A stretch of DNA of 64,000 bases, from contig JAQBOM010000031.1 in assembly GCA_028288025.1 (NCBI GenBank), forward strand, positions 1 through 64,000. Reading direction: 5' to 3'. The position numbers and the translations under genes are program-made. Numbering within the stretch: position 1 is the stretch's first letter; the number at the start of each line of letters is the position of its first letter. This DNA comes from Mucilaginibacter sp. GTDB lineage: Bacteria; Bacteroidota; Bacteroidia; Sphingobacteriales; Sphingobacteriaceae. The notes under the pieces are model-generated. The model saw only the letters and a list, made by a program, of their open reading frames with translations. It ran no database searches and had not been told where the DNA came from. Shown here one piece after another: positions 17,242 through 26,662 of this stretch.

Positions 17242-18522
17242 TTAATACTTATACCTGCCACCCCAAAGTTTCTTTAACTTTTCCCTTGCTTCTTGTTCAC
17301 GGGCGTTATTGCCCGGATCGTAAATTTTGGTGCCTTTAATTTCAGCCGGGAGAAAGTCCAGGTCGGTAAAATTGCCTTCATAGCTATGGGCGTATTTATA
17401 GTCCTTCCCATATCCCAGGTTTTTCATCAGTTTGGTAGGCGCGTTGCGCAAGTGTAATGGTACAGGCAAATCGCCGGTTTGACGCACCAGGTCCATGGCT
17501 GCGCCTATGGCTGTTGTAGCCGAATTGCTTTTCGGCGATGTAGCCAGGTAAATAACCGTTTGCGACAAAATAAGCTGCGATTCCGGCATGCCGATCACAT
17601 TTACCGCCTCAAAGCAGCTTTGTGCGAGGAGCAGTGCGTTAGGATTGGCGTTGCCGATATCTTCAGAAGCTAAGATCAGCATTCGCCGCGCAATAAACTT
17701 TGGGTCTTCGCCGCCGGTTATCATCCGTGCAAGCCAGTAAACTGCGCCGTTGGGGTCGCTCCCGCGCATGGATTTGATGAAGGCCGAAATAATATCGTAA
17801 TGCTGCTCGCCCGCCTTATCGTACAGCGCCATATTTTGCTGCACATGCTCCAATACGGCATCGTTGGTAATAACAATCTTTTTACCGCTAAACGCGTTGA
17901 CCAGTAGCTCAAAAATATTCAGCAGCTTACGGGCATCGCCGCCGGATAAGCGCAGCAAGGCTTCATTTTCTTTGATCGTGATATTTTTGGTACAGAGGAT
18001 TTCATCCTCTTTTTTCGCCTTTTCAAGTAGACTCAGCAGATCACCTTCGTCCAAAGGCTGAAGGACATATACCTGGCAGCGGGAGAGCAATGCCGAGATC
18101 ACTTCAAAAGAAGGATTTTCTGTCGTCGCACCGATCAGGGTAACCGTCCCCCGCTCCACCGCGCCCAGCAGCGAATCCTGCTGCGATTTGGAGAAACGGT
18201 GTATCTCGTCAATAAACAATACTGGCAAAGTTTGCCCTTGTTCTTTGAGTATCGATGCTCGTTCAATCACCTCGCGCACATCCTTAACGCCCGAGTTAAT
18301 GGCGCTTAGCGAAAAAAACGGCCGGTCCAGCGTTTGCGAAATAATATACGCCAGCGTGGTTTTCCCTACCCCCGGCGGGCCCCAAAAGATCATAGACGGC
18401 AGCGCGCCCGACTCAATGGCTTTGCGCAAAACCGCGCCCGGCCCAACCAGGTGTTTTTGTCCCACGTAATCGTCCAGGTTTTTCGGACGCATGCGCTCGG
18501 CTAATGGCGGCAGGTTATTCAT
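17242..18522 (-). CDS. rarA: replication-associated recombination ATPase RarA
   Basis: 426 residues, the normal family size. It opens with LAERMRPKNLDDYVGQKHL, has Walker A GPPGVGKTT, Walker B LFIDEIHRFSKSQQD, sensor GATTENPSFE, and the RarA/WRNIP1 C-terminal tetramerisation region (YWLARMITGGEDPKFIARR in the middle, HAYSYEG-type end here read as YAHSYEGNFTDLDFLP). It acts at stalled replication forks. It is divergent from the DNA glycosylase gene with a 63-bp gap, two repair genes sharing one control region. Confidence 0.95.
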   Translation of the reverse strand: MNNLPPLAERMRPKNLDDYVGQKHLVGPGAVLRKAIESGALPSMIFWGPPGVGKTTLAYIISQTLDRPFFSLSAINSGVKDVREVIERASILKEQGQTLPVLFIDEIHRFSKSQQDSLLGAVERGTVTLIGATTENPSFEVISALLSRCQVYVLQPLDEGDLLSLLEKAKKEDEILCTKNITIKENEALLRLSGGDARKLLNIFELLVNAFSGKKIVITNDAVLEHVQQNMALYDKAGEQHYDIISAFIKSMRGSDPNGAVYWLARMITGGEDPKFIARRMLILASEDIGNANPNALLLAQSCFEAVNVIGMPESQLILSQTVIYLATSPKSNSATTAIGAAMDLVRQTGDLPVPLHLRNAPTKLMKNLGYGKDYKYAHSYEGNFTDLDFLPAEIKGTKIYDPGNNAREQEAREKLKKLWGGRYKY

Positions 18523-18585
18523 TCAGTAAAATTCTGAAAAGTAAATGCTAAATCCTAAATAAATTAGTACGTTTAAAACACCGAA

Positions 18586-19212
18586 ATGATCAATAAGTTC
18601 GCCCACTCCAATTACCATACCATCTGCGATGAGCTGGCATCAGCCGATCCGGAGCTGGCTGAGATCATCAACAGCCATGGTTACCCGCCGCTCTGGTCGC
18701 GCCCCAATACGTTTGAAACGCTGGTGCACATCATCCTTGAGCAGCAGGTTTCGCTGGCATCGGCATTGTCGGCCTTAAATAAATTGAAAGAACACGTACA
18801 GGAGATAACCCCCGCAAGGATACTGCTGCTCACCGATGAAGAAATGAAAGCCTGCTACTGCAGCCGTCAAAAAACCAGCTACATCAAATATTTGGCTGAG
18901 GCCATCATAAGCGGACAATTAAGTTTAACCGAACTGGAACAACTTTCCGGCGAGGAAGTGCGCGCCAAATTAGTGGCCTTAAAAGGCATCGGCAACTGGA
19001 CCGCCGATGTTTACCTGATGTTTGTTTTACAGCATCCGGATATTTTCCCGGCCGGCGACCTTGCCGCGGTAAATGCTTTGAAGCGGGTAAAAAACTTTCC
19101 GGCTGATACCACAAAAGAACAGATTCTGCAAATAGCCGAAACGTGGCAGCCATACCGCACCATTGCCACCATGCTGCTCTGGCATTTTTATTTGTCATCG
19201 CCAAAACGCTGA
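18586..19212 (+). CDS. DNA-3-methyladenine glycosylase II-like (HhH-GPD)
   Basis: 208 residues. A helix-hairpin-helix motif LVALKGIGNWTADVYLM is followed by FPAGDLAAVNALKRV, in which the Asp of PAGD is the catalytic residue of the HhH-GPD superfamily. It lacks the N-terminal domain of E. coli AlkA (282 residues), so it is a short AlkA/MAG type that removes alkylated purines in base excision repair. There is no 4Fe-4S cluster loop. It is divergent from rarA. Confidence 0.9.
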   Translation: MINKFAHSNYHTICDELASADPELAEIINSHGYPPLWSRPNTFETLVHIILEQQVSLASALSALNKLKEHVQEITPARILLLTDEEMKACYCSRQKTSYIKYLAEAIISGQLSLTELEQLSGEEVRAKLVALKGIGNWTADVYLMFVLQHPDIFPAGDLAAVNALKRVKNFPADTTKEQILQIAETWQPYRTIATMLLWHFYLSSPKR

Positions 19213-19320
19213 ATAATTTGTGTGGTATCGCAATGAATATGATGCACGTGATACACACAATGCACTGTCGCTTCCTGAAAAAAGTTGTCGCCTGATACAG
19301 GTGTACCACCCGGCACAGGT

Positions 19321-19350
19321 GAACACACCTGAACACACCTGAACACACCT
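19321..19350 (+). repeat. three perfect 10-bp tandem repeats
   Basis: GAACACACCT occurs three times without interruption and is framed by CAGGT and GGTAC. Related words (GATACAGGTGTACCACC) precede it and resemble those at 1545-1600. The surrounding 232-bp gap contains no gene. A TATCTTAG promoter-like box lies at 19414-19421. Confidence 0.85.
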
Positions 19351-19444
19351 GGTACAATTGATATAGCCGGGCCAAATAGCGCAATCAGAAGTCAGCAGGT
19401 ATTTAAATATTCTTATCTTAGCTATATAAACCTCCGACCACCGC

Positions 19445-21898
19445 GTGATAAGGCGTGTTATGTTTCTCACATTTTTATTTGCACTGGTAAATTTACTTAC
19501 CGCGGATGGTCAGGCTATACCCGCTGCAATCAAAGCGATCAGCGAAAAAATCACCTCTTCTGTATCGGGATATTATAAAAAATACCCCAGCGAAAAGATA
19601 TTTCTGCATACCAGTCAAAACGTTTATTTAACCGGGCAAACAATATGGTATAAAGCCTATTTAATGGCCTACGGCAAACCATCGCTGCTTAGCCGGATCA
19701 TGTACATTCGGCTATCCGATGCCAACGGAAAGTTGATCACGCAAAACATGCTGCCGGTGAAAAACAGCACGGCGTATGGCAATATCAACTTGCCCGATAG
19801 CCTGCCGGGTGGGTGGTACCAGTTGCAGGCGTTCACCGCGTGGATGTGCAATTTTGACAAGCAGGATTTTTTCCATCAAAAAATCTATATACAAAATATT
19901 CATACGCCGGTTAACATGGTAACGGGTGTCACTGCCGGTAATATCTATCACATCGATTTTTTCCCTGAAGGGGGCGACCTGGTCGACGGAAATATGTGTA
20001 ATATTGTCTTTAAGGCGACCGATGAAAATGGAATGCCGGTAAACGTTTATGGCGATGTACTGGATAACAACAACAAATCCGTCGCCACCCTGGAAACGCG
20101 ACACGACGGTATGGGCAGCTTTGAGCTGGAAGCGGCCGCGAATACAAATTATTGTGTCCGGGTGCACTTCCCCGATGGCAGCGTTCAAAATATAAGCTTG
20201 CCCGGGATAAAAAAGACAGGCCTGAGCATGCGCGTGAATGCCATGCCGGCCAGCGAGCTGGAGGTAAAAATAACATACGCCGGCCAGCAAAAAGAATATA
20301 AAGACATCGTTGTTGCCGCCGCGCAGGATAACGGGACAGTAGTAACTTACCCGCTGAAATTGAGCCGCGGAATAAATGTCTTCAGCTTTAAAAAGGATGA
20401 CTTTTCGCCCGGCATAGTGCGGTTAACTGTGTTTGATGAAAGTTTTGTTCCGCTGGCCGAAAGGGTGGCTTTTATTCACGATAAAAACATGCTGGACCTT
20501 TCCCTATCAAAAGACACTTTGTCCTTCGACCCCAAAAGCAAAAACATATTTACGCTGCATTTAGCCGATGGTAAAAACAAGCGGGTTAAGGCAAATGTGT
20601 CGGTGGCCGTAACTGATGCAGCGCTGGAAGGCGGGCCGGAAAACAATATTGCGGCCTACTTTTTAATGAGTTCCGAACTGAGGGGGTACATTCATCAGCC
20701 CGGCTACTATTTCAAAAACAACAGCGATACCATCCGGCAGCAGCTCGACCTGGTGATGCAAACCAATGGGTGGCGGCATTTTAAATGGGACACAGTGCTT
20801 AATGACAAGCCGCGAAACCTAAAATACTTTATTGAAAAAGAGCAAGTGGTAGCGGGCAAGATCGAAAATTATCACGACAAGGATAACCTGAAGATAAAGC
20901 TGATCGTCACCAGTGCTGATTCGGGTAAATATATGGGGTATGTAGAACCCGACAGCGCCGGCATGTTTGTTTTAAAGGATTACAACCACCGGGGTCCCGC
21001 AACCCTGTTCTACGATGTGGTTAATGCAAAAAACAAAAAGCAGCCGGTAAATGTCACCTTTTTTAACGCGCAAATTGACATTGCATCTTTTCCGCCGGAT
21101 ACGATTAGCAGTTATACCGGGTCAAAACCGGTTATCCCCCAATCAATTATCAGCGATGCGGTAAAGGACCACGATGCAAGGTTTCCTGCCAAAGGCATTA
21201 TGCTGAAAACGGTAAATATCAGGGAACAGAAGCTAACCCCCACGGAGGTACTGATAAACAGTCACGTTAAGCATTTGAATGCTGACAACGCGTACACACT
21301 TGATCTTGTTCATACAACATTTCCTCCCGTCAATATCATGGATTATATACAAGGAAGATTTCCGGGTGTGCAAATTATATTAGGACCGAACGACAGTGTT
21401 ATTAAATTCACGTATCATGGAACAAATAGCATTAAAGATAAAAACCCCCTTCCTTATTTTTATGTTGACGAAGCGTCTTCTACCTTAGATGAAATTTTAA
21501 ATATTCCATTAACAGATGTTGCTATAATTCGCTTTGCCCCGCCCCCGGTTTGGTTTGCACCCTTAAACGGCGGCATGAACGGCGCGTTGCTGATATATAC
21601 CCGGAGGTTTGGCGATGAAAAGGTAGCAGGCAAAGGCATCATGGCCAACTACGGAAAATATACCTTTAACAATTATAGCGTAACCCGCGAATTTCCGTTA
21701 CCGGATTATAGCGTCACAAAACCAACCAAATCTCCGGACTATCGCACTACATTGTATTGGAACCATGATCTGTTTACAGATAAACAGGGCAATATCAAAA
21801 TACGTTTTTTCAATTCCGATAAAGCAAAAAAATACCGTGTAGTTGTACAGGCTATGGATGCAAACGGCAGGCTGGGATATTTGAGTGAGGAGCTTTAA
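19445..21898 (+). CDS. secreted MG2-type/alpha-2-macroglobulin-like protein with plug-like end
   Basis: 817 residues from GTG 19445; ATG 19460 is an equally good start, as both leave a signal peptide (FLTFLFALVNLLTADGQA). The first third has an MG2-like beta domain (EKIFLHTSQNVYLTGQTIWYKAY in part), as in macroglobulin-like proteins of Bacteroidota. Near the C-terminus, YIQGRFPGVQI and a stretch ending GGMNGALLIYTRR resemble a TonB-receptor plug domain, but no barrel follows. The last residues (NGRLGYLSEEL) resemble the end of similar proteins in which the partner is reached through the plug. Function unknown; probably periplasmic or outer-membrane associated. The stop overlaps the convergent small gene by 4 bp. 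Confidence 0.75.
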   Translation: MIRRVMFLTFLFALVNLLTADGQAIPAAIKAISEKITSSVSGYYKKYPSEKIFLHTSQNVYLTGQTIWYKAYLMAYGKPSLLSRIMYIRLSDANGKLITQNMLPVKNSTAYGNINLPDSLPGGWYQLQAFTAWMCNFDKQDFFHQKIYIQNIHTPVNMVTGVTAGNIYHIDFFPEGGDLVDGNMCNIVFKATDENGMPVNVYGDVLDNNNKSVATLETRHDGMGSFELEAAANTNYCVRVHFPDGSVQNISLPGIKKTGLSMRVNAMPASELEVKITYAGQQKEYKDIVVAAAQDNGTVVTYPLKLSRGINVFSFKKDDFSPGIVRLTVFDESFVPLAERVAFIHDKNMLDLSLSKDTLSFDPKSKNIFTLHLADGKNKRVKANVSVAVTDAALEGGPENNIAAYFLMSSELRGYIHQPGYYFKNNSDTIRQQLDLVMQTNGWRHFKWDTVLNDKPRNLKYFIEKEQVVAGKIENYHDKDNLKIKLIVTSADSGKYMGYVEPDSAGMFVLKDYNHRGPATLFYDVVNAKNKKQPVNVTFFNAQIDIASFPPDTISSYTGSKPVIPQSIISDAVKDHDARFPAKGIMLKTVNIREQKLTPTEVLINSHVKHLNADNAYTLDLVHTTFPPVNIMDYIQGRFPGVQIILGPNDSVIKFTYHGTNSIKDKNPLPYFYVDEASSTLDEILNIPLTDVAIIRFAPPPVWFAPLNGGMNGALLIYTRRFGDEKVAGKGIMANYGKYTFNNYSVTREFPLPDYSVTKPTKSPDYRTTLYWNHDLFTDKQGNIKIRFFNSDKAKKYRVVVQAMDANGRLGYLSEEL

Positions 21899-22257
21899 GG
21901 CGTTTTAAACGTTGGCAGCAAGTTTTGATTGACAGGCGACTGGTCCTCGCTGCCAATTCTCTTTACAGGCATGGTATAATACCCACCAATCTTTTTGACG
22001 GGCATTTTTGAGTTGCCTTCTAAAACCATTACAGGCATATGATCAATATTAGCGGCGTTATTTGTGATAAATGTATTCAGGTTGCGGCTGTAATCAGTCT
22101 GCGGCTGCAGCAACCGTAACGGATTTCCGGGGTTTAGGTTGAGCTTCTTATTGAGATTGCTTAACAAACTATCCGCTGGTTTAACCGGGGTAAATTGCTG
22201 TGCGCTTAACCGGCAAAAACCGCATGCCAACAGGGCAAAAAGTATTAATTTTTTCAT
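21895..22257 (-). CDS. small secreted protein of unknown function
   Basis: 120 residues with a clear signal peptide (MKKLILFALLACGFCRLSAQQ). The mature part is Asn/Pro-rich with two similar blocks, KMPVKKIGGYYTMPVKRIG. No domain is recognised. The 195-bp gap to the divergent gene at 22453 would hold its promoter. Its signal peptide and normal codon use support it being real; it overlaps the 3' end of the MG2 protein gene by 4 bp. Confidence 0.65.
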   Translation of the reverse strand: MKKLILFALLACGFCRLSAQQFTPVKPADSLLSNLNKKLNLNPGNPLRLLQPQTDYSRNLNTFITNNAANIDHMPVMVLEGNSKMPVKKIGGYYTMPVKRIGSEDQSPVNQNLLPTFKTP

Positions 22258-22452
22258 AACACGTTAAATTGAACGGCAGGTACCTATTGATATCCAATCA
22301 AAAATAATGAATACAAATGTAAAAAAATGTTAATTATTGATAATCACATGCAATTTGCCATCCGCAAATCATATAAAAAATTCACTTTCAGATATCGAAC
22401 TTATATCGTTACCTTTACGTATTAATTAATTTAACTACCGGGAAAAGATTAA

Positions 22453-23079
22453 ATGAAATTCATTCTGCTTGTGCTTTGCTGTACCCTGGGCCTTTCGGCC
22501 TCGGCACAATGGTACCGTTTAGACCTGAAAACAAAAAAGCACGAACGCGCTCCGTTGCTGGCACAGCTTACCAATCATTCTGTTTCCCGTATACCGGTTG
22601 CAGCCCCAGGCAAGCATAAAATCGAAATGCCCCGCTTTGATCGCAGCGACTACAGCCTCGAAGCTTCTGAAGCCGTGATCATGAAAACGGCACAGCACAA
22701 CATGCGTTTCAGGGTATATAATGATGCCAGCTATAATTTTAGCGAACTGGCCGCGCTGTATGTGCAGCAAAACAGGTTTTCGGAAGCAAAATGGTTCCTG
22801 CTGCAAAGTAATATCATCTCGCGTAATGAAAACGACGATAAGCACACCATCTCAAACTTGATTGAACTGGCTACCATAAAAGCCCAGCTCGGCGATTATA
22901 CACAAGCGCAAGAGGACCTTACCGAAGCGCACGCGATGGCCATGTCCAGGGGCTTCAGGGACGACCTCCTGCAGATCGAGAAAAAAATCCAGTATATCAA
23001 GCAAAGCAAGTTGTCATCAGCACCCAAACCTGAATTACGCTACGCCGAGGCCGCCATGACGGCCGCTAAAGCGGAGTGA
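22453..23079 (+). CDS. secreted TPR-like protein of unknown function
   Basis: 208 residues. A signal peptide (MKFILLVLCCTLGLSASAQW) is followed by helical repeats that look like two or three tetratricopeptide units (SELAALYVQQNRFSEAKWFL, then NLIELATIKAQLGDYTQAQEDL). A TACCTTTA box at 22410-22417 may be the promoter. It probably acts as a periplasmic scaffold; no partner is suggested by the neighbours. The stop is followed directly by a TCAATCAAC repeat. Confidence 0.75.
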   Translation: MKFILLVLCCTLGLSASAQWYRLDLKTKKHERAPLLAQLTNHSVSRIPVAAPGKHKIEMPRFDRSDYSLEASEAVIMKTAQHNMRFRVYNDASYNFSELAALYVQQNRFSEAKWFLLQSNIISRNENDDKHTISNLIELATIKAQLGDYTQAQEDLTEAHAMAMSRGFRDDLLQIEKKIQYIKQSKLSSAPKPELRYAEAAMTAAKAE

Positions 23080-23086
23080 TTTTGGT

Positions 23087-23143
23087 TATTAGTTGATTAA
23101 TCAACCCTATCAACCACTCACTCAATCAACTTAATCAACCAAC
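23087..23143. repeat. TCAATCAAC-word repeat
   Basis: A run of AATCAAC/CAACC words beginning 7 bp after a stop codon, with one GTTGATTAATCAAC palindrome. The reverse-complement vocabulary (GTTGATTGAGTGAG) recurs at 43546-43590, after the DUF2157-like gene. Confidence 0.7.
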
Positions 23144-23220
23144 AATGTAACAATATCGTCAAATGCATAACGTTTTATAAAAAGAAATAAAACATTATTG
23201 TATAATTGTTATTCATTAAT

Positions 23221-23249
23221 AGGAGACGGCAATCAGCGGTCTCTTTTTT
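23221..23249 (+). terminator. intrinsic terminator before prc
   Basis: AGGAGAC and GTCTCTT form a 7-bp stem (one G-T pair) around an 11-nt loop, followed by TTTTT. A TACTTTAG box just after it (23253-23260) probably starts prc transcription. Confidence 0.6.
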
Positions 23250-23322
23250 GTTTACTTTAGCGAACTATTAGGCACACGTATTGATGTTTCATTTAAATCC
23301 CGACTTAAAGACTGTAAAAGAT

Positions 23323-25467
23323 ATGTTTAAGAAATTATATTTAATGCTTGTGCTTGGTGCGGCACTTGCATGTCATGCCGCTCCGGCAAAGCACATTAAA
23401 GTTACTGGCTCCAACGATATTCAGCCCGATGAAAAGCAGGCTATCGTTTGCCAAACCATAGCAAAATTTATATCCACTTATAATTACAAAAAAGTAGAGC
23501 TTAACGACTCCATATCCGAAGTGGTTTATAACCGGTATATTAAGTTACTTGATGAAAGCCACAATTACTTCCTGGCGTCGGATATCGCCGATTTTGCCAA
23601 ATATAAAACCGTGCTGGATGACGATGTTAAAGTTGGCAATCTTAACGATGTATTTTACATATTCAATGTATATCAAAAAAGATATATCGAGCATGTACAG
23701 TATTCTATCGCGCAGCTGAATAATAACTTTGATTTCACTGCCAATGAAACTTTTACGTTCAACCGTGAAAAATTACCATGGGCCGCGTCACAAGGCGAAA
23801 TGGATAAAATATGGGGCCTGCGTGTAAAATACGACATGCTTAGCCTGAAATTGGCTAACAGCGACATGGCTAAAAACAAAGAAACCCTAAAGAAAAGATA
23901 TGAAAACCTGTTATCGCAGGTCAATAAGTTAAATAACCAGGATGTTTTCCAGGTGTTTATGGATGCCTTTACCGAAGCCATTGACCCGCATACCAATTAC
24001 TTCACACCGTCAAACGCCGCCAATTTTAACATCGATATGTCCAGGCAACTGGAAGGCATTGGCGCGTCTTTGAATACTGAGAACGAGTTTGTTACCATAA
24101 AATCTATAATACCCGGCGGACCGGCTGATAAAAGCCGCCAGATCAATATCGACGACCGCATTGTAGGGGTTGGGCAGGCTAAGGACGGCGAATTCCAGAA
24201 TGTGATCGGCTGGCGCATCGAAAACGCGATAGCTTTAATTCGCGGTAAAAAAGGCACCATCGTAAGGTTAGAGATATTGCCTAAAGGTGTTAGCGCAAGC
24301 GCTAAACCCAAAATCGTGGAAATGGTGCGCGAAAAGATCATCTTAAAGGATGAATCAGCTAAAAAGGAAATTCGCACCTATAACAGTAACGGCAAAGTGG
24401 TTAAAATAGGTATCATATCCATACCCGCATTCTATATCGATTTTAATGACTATAAATCGGGCAACCCCAACTATAAAAGCACCACGCATGATGTTAAGCT
24501 GATCCTCGATTCGCTGAAGCGCGAGAATGTGGACGGTATTGTGATGGATCTTCGCCAAAACGGCGGCGGGTCGCTAATGGAAGCTATCGAGCTTACCGGC
24601 TTATTTATAAAAACCGGCCCTGTGGTACAGGTGAGAAATTCGGAAGACCAGATTGAGATTGATAAGGATGAGGACCCATCTATAACCTACGCCGGCCCGC
24701 TGGCTGTGCTGGTTGATCGTTTCAGCGCGTCGGCTACCGAGATATTCTCAGGCGCTATACAGGATTATGGCCGCGGGCTGATAATTGGTACCCAAACCTA
24801 TGGAAAAGGCTCTGTACAAAACGCCATTGACCTTGATAGGGTGATCTCTCCTTCGTTGCTCGAGCGTACGGCCGCTTTGATGGGAAAAAGCAAAAAAGTG
24901 GTATCAACCGGAAGCCAAAGTGTTTTCGGTCAGCTTAACTTGACCATCGCCAAATTTTATCGCATCAGCGGTAATTCAACACAGCATAAGGGCGTAACGC
25001 CCGATATCCGGTTCCCGTCGGTTATCCCATTGGATAAATATGGCGAAGATACCGAACCATCTGCCATGCCTTTTGATGTGATTGCCCGTACAAATTACAC
25101 TAAAGTGGGTGATTTTAGTGCGGTTATACCTCAGCTGACAAAACTGCACGAACAGCGCATGGAAAGCAGCGCCAGTTATAAATACCTTTTGCAGGACATT
25201 GCGGATTTTAAAAAGCACGATGCGGACAAGAGCGTTGTTTTAAACGAGCAGCAGCTAAAAAAACAACGCGATGCCGAAGAAAAAAAGGCTTTTGAAGAAA
25301 ATAATTTACGGCGCGTGGCTATGGGCCTGCTGCCTTTAAAAAAGGGCGAAACAAAACCTAAAAAGAACGAAGACCTGGACTTTTTAAAGCGCGAAGCCGG
25401 GCAGGTATTGACAGATTATATAACGCTGGATAATAAATTTACCGGCAATCTTATCATGTCGCATTAA
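23323..25467 (+). CDS. prc: tail-specific carboxy-terminal protease (Prc, S41A)
   Basis: 714 residues from ATG 23323, where the signal peptide begins (MFKKLYLMLVLGAALACHA); the frame is open to 23281. Domains in order: N-terminal helical Tsp-N domain (about 30-220), PDZ (about 225-320, with IGASL and IIPGGPADKS), S41 protease with VDRFSASATEIFSGA (catalytic Ser) and TYGKGSVQ (catalytic Lys), then a DUF3340-type C-terminal region. It degrades periplasmic proteins from their C-termini and trims envelope proteins. It stands alone between two terminators. Confidence 0.93.
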   Translation: MFKKLYLMLVLGAALACHAAPAKHIKVTGSNDIQPDEKQAIVCQTIAKFISTYNYKKVELNDSISEVVYNRYIKLLDESHNYFLASDIADFAKYKTVLDDDVKVGNLNDVFYIFNVYQKRYIEHVQYSIAQLNNNFDFTANETFTFNREKLPWAASQGEMDKIWGLRVKYDMLSLKLANSDMAKNKETLKKRYENLLSQVNKLNNQDVFQVFMDAFTEAIDPHTNYFTPSNAANFNIDMSRQLEGIGASLNTENEFVTIKSIIPGGPADKSRQINIDDRIVGVGQAKDGEFQNVIGWRIENAIALIRGKKGTIVRLEILPKGVSASAKPKIVEMVREKIILKDESAKKEIRTYNSNGKVVKIGIISIPAFYIDFNDYKSGNPNYKSTTHDVKLILDSLKRENVDGIVMDLRQNGGGSLMEAIELTGLFIKTGPVVQVRNSEDQIEIDKDEDPSITYAGPLAVLVDRFSASATEIFSGAIQDYGRGLIIGTQTYGKGSVQNAIDLDRVISPSLLERTAALMGKSKKVVSTGSQSVFGQLNLTIAKFYRISGNSTQHKGVTPDIRFPSVIPLDKYGEDTEPSAMPFDVIARTNYTKVGDFSAVIPQLTKLHEQRMESSASYKYLLQDIADFKKHDADKSVVLNEQQLKKQRDAEEKKAFEENNLRRVAMGLLPLKKGETKPKKNEDLDFLKREAGQVLTDYITLDNKFTGNLIMSH

Positions 25468-25479
25468 AATATTAAAATT

Positions 25480-25514
25480 AACAACAAATCCCGGCTAGTC
25501 CGGGATTTGTTGTT
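25480..25514. terminator. strong intrinsic terminator after prc
   Basis: A perfect 15-bp stem (25480-25494 with 25500-25514) around loop CTAGT, with A-rich upstream and TTTAAAA downstream sides. Confidence 0.9.
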
Positions 25515-25549
25515 TAAAACCAATTTGCGTCATCCGGGTTATTTATCAT

Positions 25550-26662
25550 ATGGCAAAAAAACCGCTGCTTGAATTTACCGACAGGGGAATTTATTGTGAT
25601 AAGGGCAGGTTTTACATTGATCCCTGGAAACCGGTTGACGATGCCGTAATTACACACGCCCATGGCGACCATGCCTATCCGGGCAATAAACATTATCTCG
25701 CACATCATTTTTCGAAAGAAGTTTTGCTTTACCGCCTTGGCGATATCCGGCTGCAAACGGTTGCATATGGCGAAAAGGTGACGAAGAATGGCGTGGAGAT
25801 ATCATTCCATCCCGCCGGCCATGTGATCGGGTCGGCGCAGATACGCATTGAGTACCAGGGCGAGATATGGGTGGTATCCGGCGATTATAAGGTGGAAGAC
25901 GATGGCATATCAACGCCTTTTGAACCCGTCCGCTGCCATCATTTTATTTCAGAATGTACTTTTGGGATGCCGGTGTATAAATGGAAACCGCAGATAGAAA
26001 TATTTGATGACATCAACAAGTGGTGGGCCGGTAACTTGCAAAATGGAGCAGCTACCGTTTTGGTGGGATACTCGTTATCGTTAGGCAAGGCACAGCGCAT
26101 ATTGCAAAACCTCGATCTTTCACTCGGAAAGGTGTATACCCACGGTGCAATCGAAAATACAAACGAAGCGTTGCGGCGAAACGGCGTTCAGCTCAATCCA
26201 ACCGAAAGGATCACACCCGATACGCCAAAAGAGGAAGTACGAAAAGGTATTGTTATCGCCCCGCCCTCTTCGGCAGGCTCGCCATGGATGCGCCGGTTTC
26301 AGCCGTATAGCCTTGGCTACTGTTCGGGGTGGATGGCCATCCGCGGGGCAAAAAAACGGCGCGCCGCCGACCGTGGCTTTGTACTATCCGACCATGCCGA
26401 CTGGGACGGACTGATCACCGCAATTGACGCTACCGGCTGCGAATGTGTGTACCTCACCCACGGCTATACCGCCACCTTTGCCAGGTATCTGAATGAGATC
26501 GGCTACAACGCCCGCGAAGTCCATACCCTTTACAGCGATGATGAGGATCCCGGTATGCCCGAAGCGCCCGAATTTGCGGGTGAACAAAATAGTGAAACTG
26601 GTGCTTCAAAAGTCCTCTCCTTTGGAGAGGATTTAGGTGAGGCTGGAGGGTCTGCTCTATGA
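25550..26662 (+). CDS. ligase-associated DNA exonuclease (metallo-beta-lactamase fold)
   Basis: 370 residues. The MBL metal motif is THAHGDHA; further His/Asp ligands are in GHVIGSAQI, SGDYK and SDHADWDGL, with a beta-CASP-like YLTHGYT near the end. It is the exonuclease of the ligase-associated repair cluster. It overlaps the ligase ATG by 4 bp (ATGA). From about residue 354 the sequence (KVLSFGEDLGEAGGSAL) is encoded by the CTCCTTTGGAGAGG repeat at 26609-26657, so its C-terminal tail is repeat-derived. The usual partners, an Lhr-type helicase and an MPE phosphoesterase, are not in the window. Confidence 0.92.
   Translation: MAKKPLLEFTDRGIYCDKGRFYIDPWKPVDDAVITHAHGDHAYPGNKHYLAHHFSKEVLLYRLGDIRLQTVAYGEKVTKNGVEISFHPAGHVIGSAQIRIEYQGEIWVVSGDYKVEDDGISTPFEPVRCHHFISECTFGMPVYKWKPQIEIFDDINKWWAGNLQNGAATVLVGYSLSLGKAQRILQNLDLSLGKVYTHGAIENTNEALRRNGVQLNPTERITPDTPKEEVRKGIVIAPPSSAGSPWMRRFQPYSLGYCSGWMAIRGAKKRRAADRGFVLSDHADWDGLITAIDATGCECVYLTHGYTATFARYLNEIGYNAREVHTLYSDDEDPGMPEAPEFAGEQNSETGASKVLSFGEDLGEAGGSAL
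26609..26657 (+). repeat. CTCC-hairpin repeat inside the exonuclease gene
   Basis: 26 bases (26609-26634) are identical to 32965-32990: an 11-nt arm, loop TTT and the complementary arm. They are followed by the GGTGAGGCTGG words typical of this element. It lies in frame at the 3' end of the exonuclease gene, directly before the ligase ATG. Confidence 0.85.

Noticed and set aside
19321..19350. Possible CRISPR array (three identical short repeats)
   Set aside because: Units are 10 bp and contiguous, with no spacers and no cas genes.
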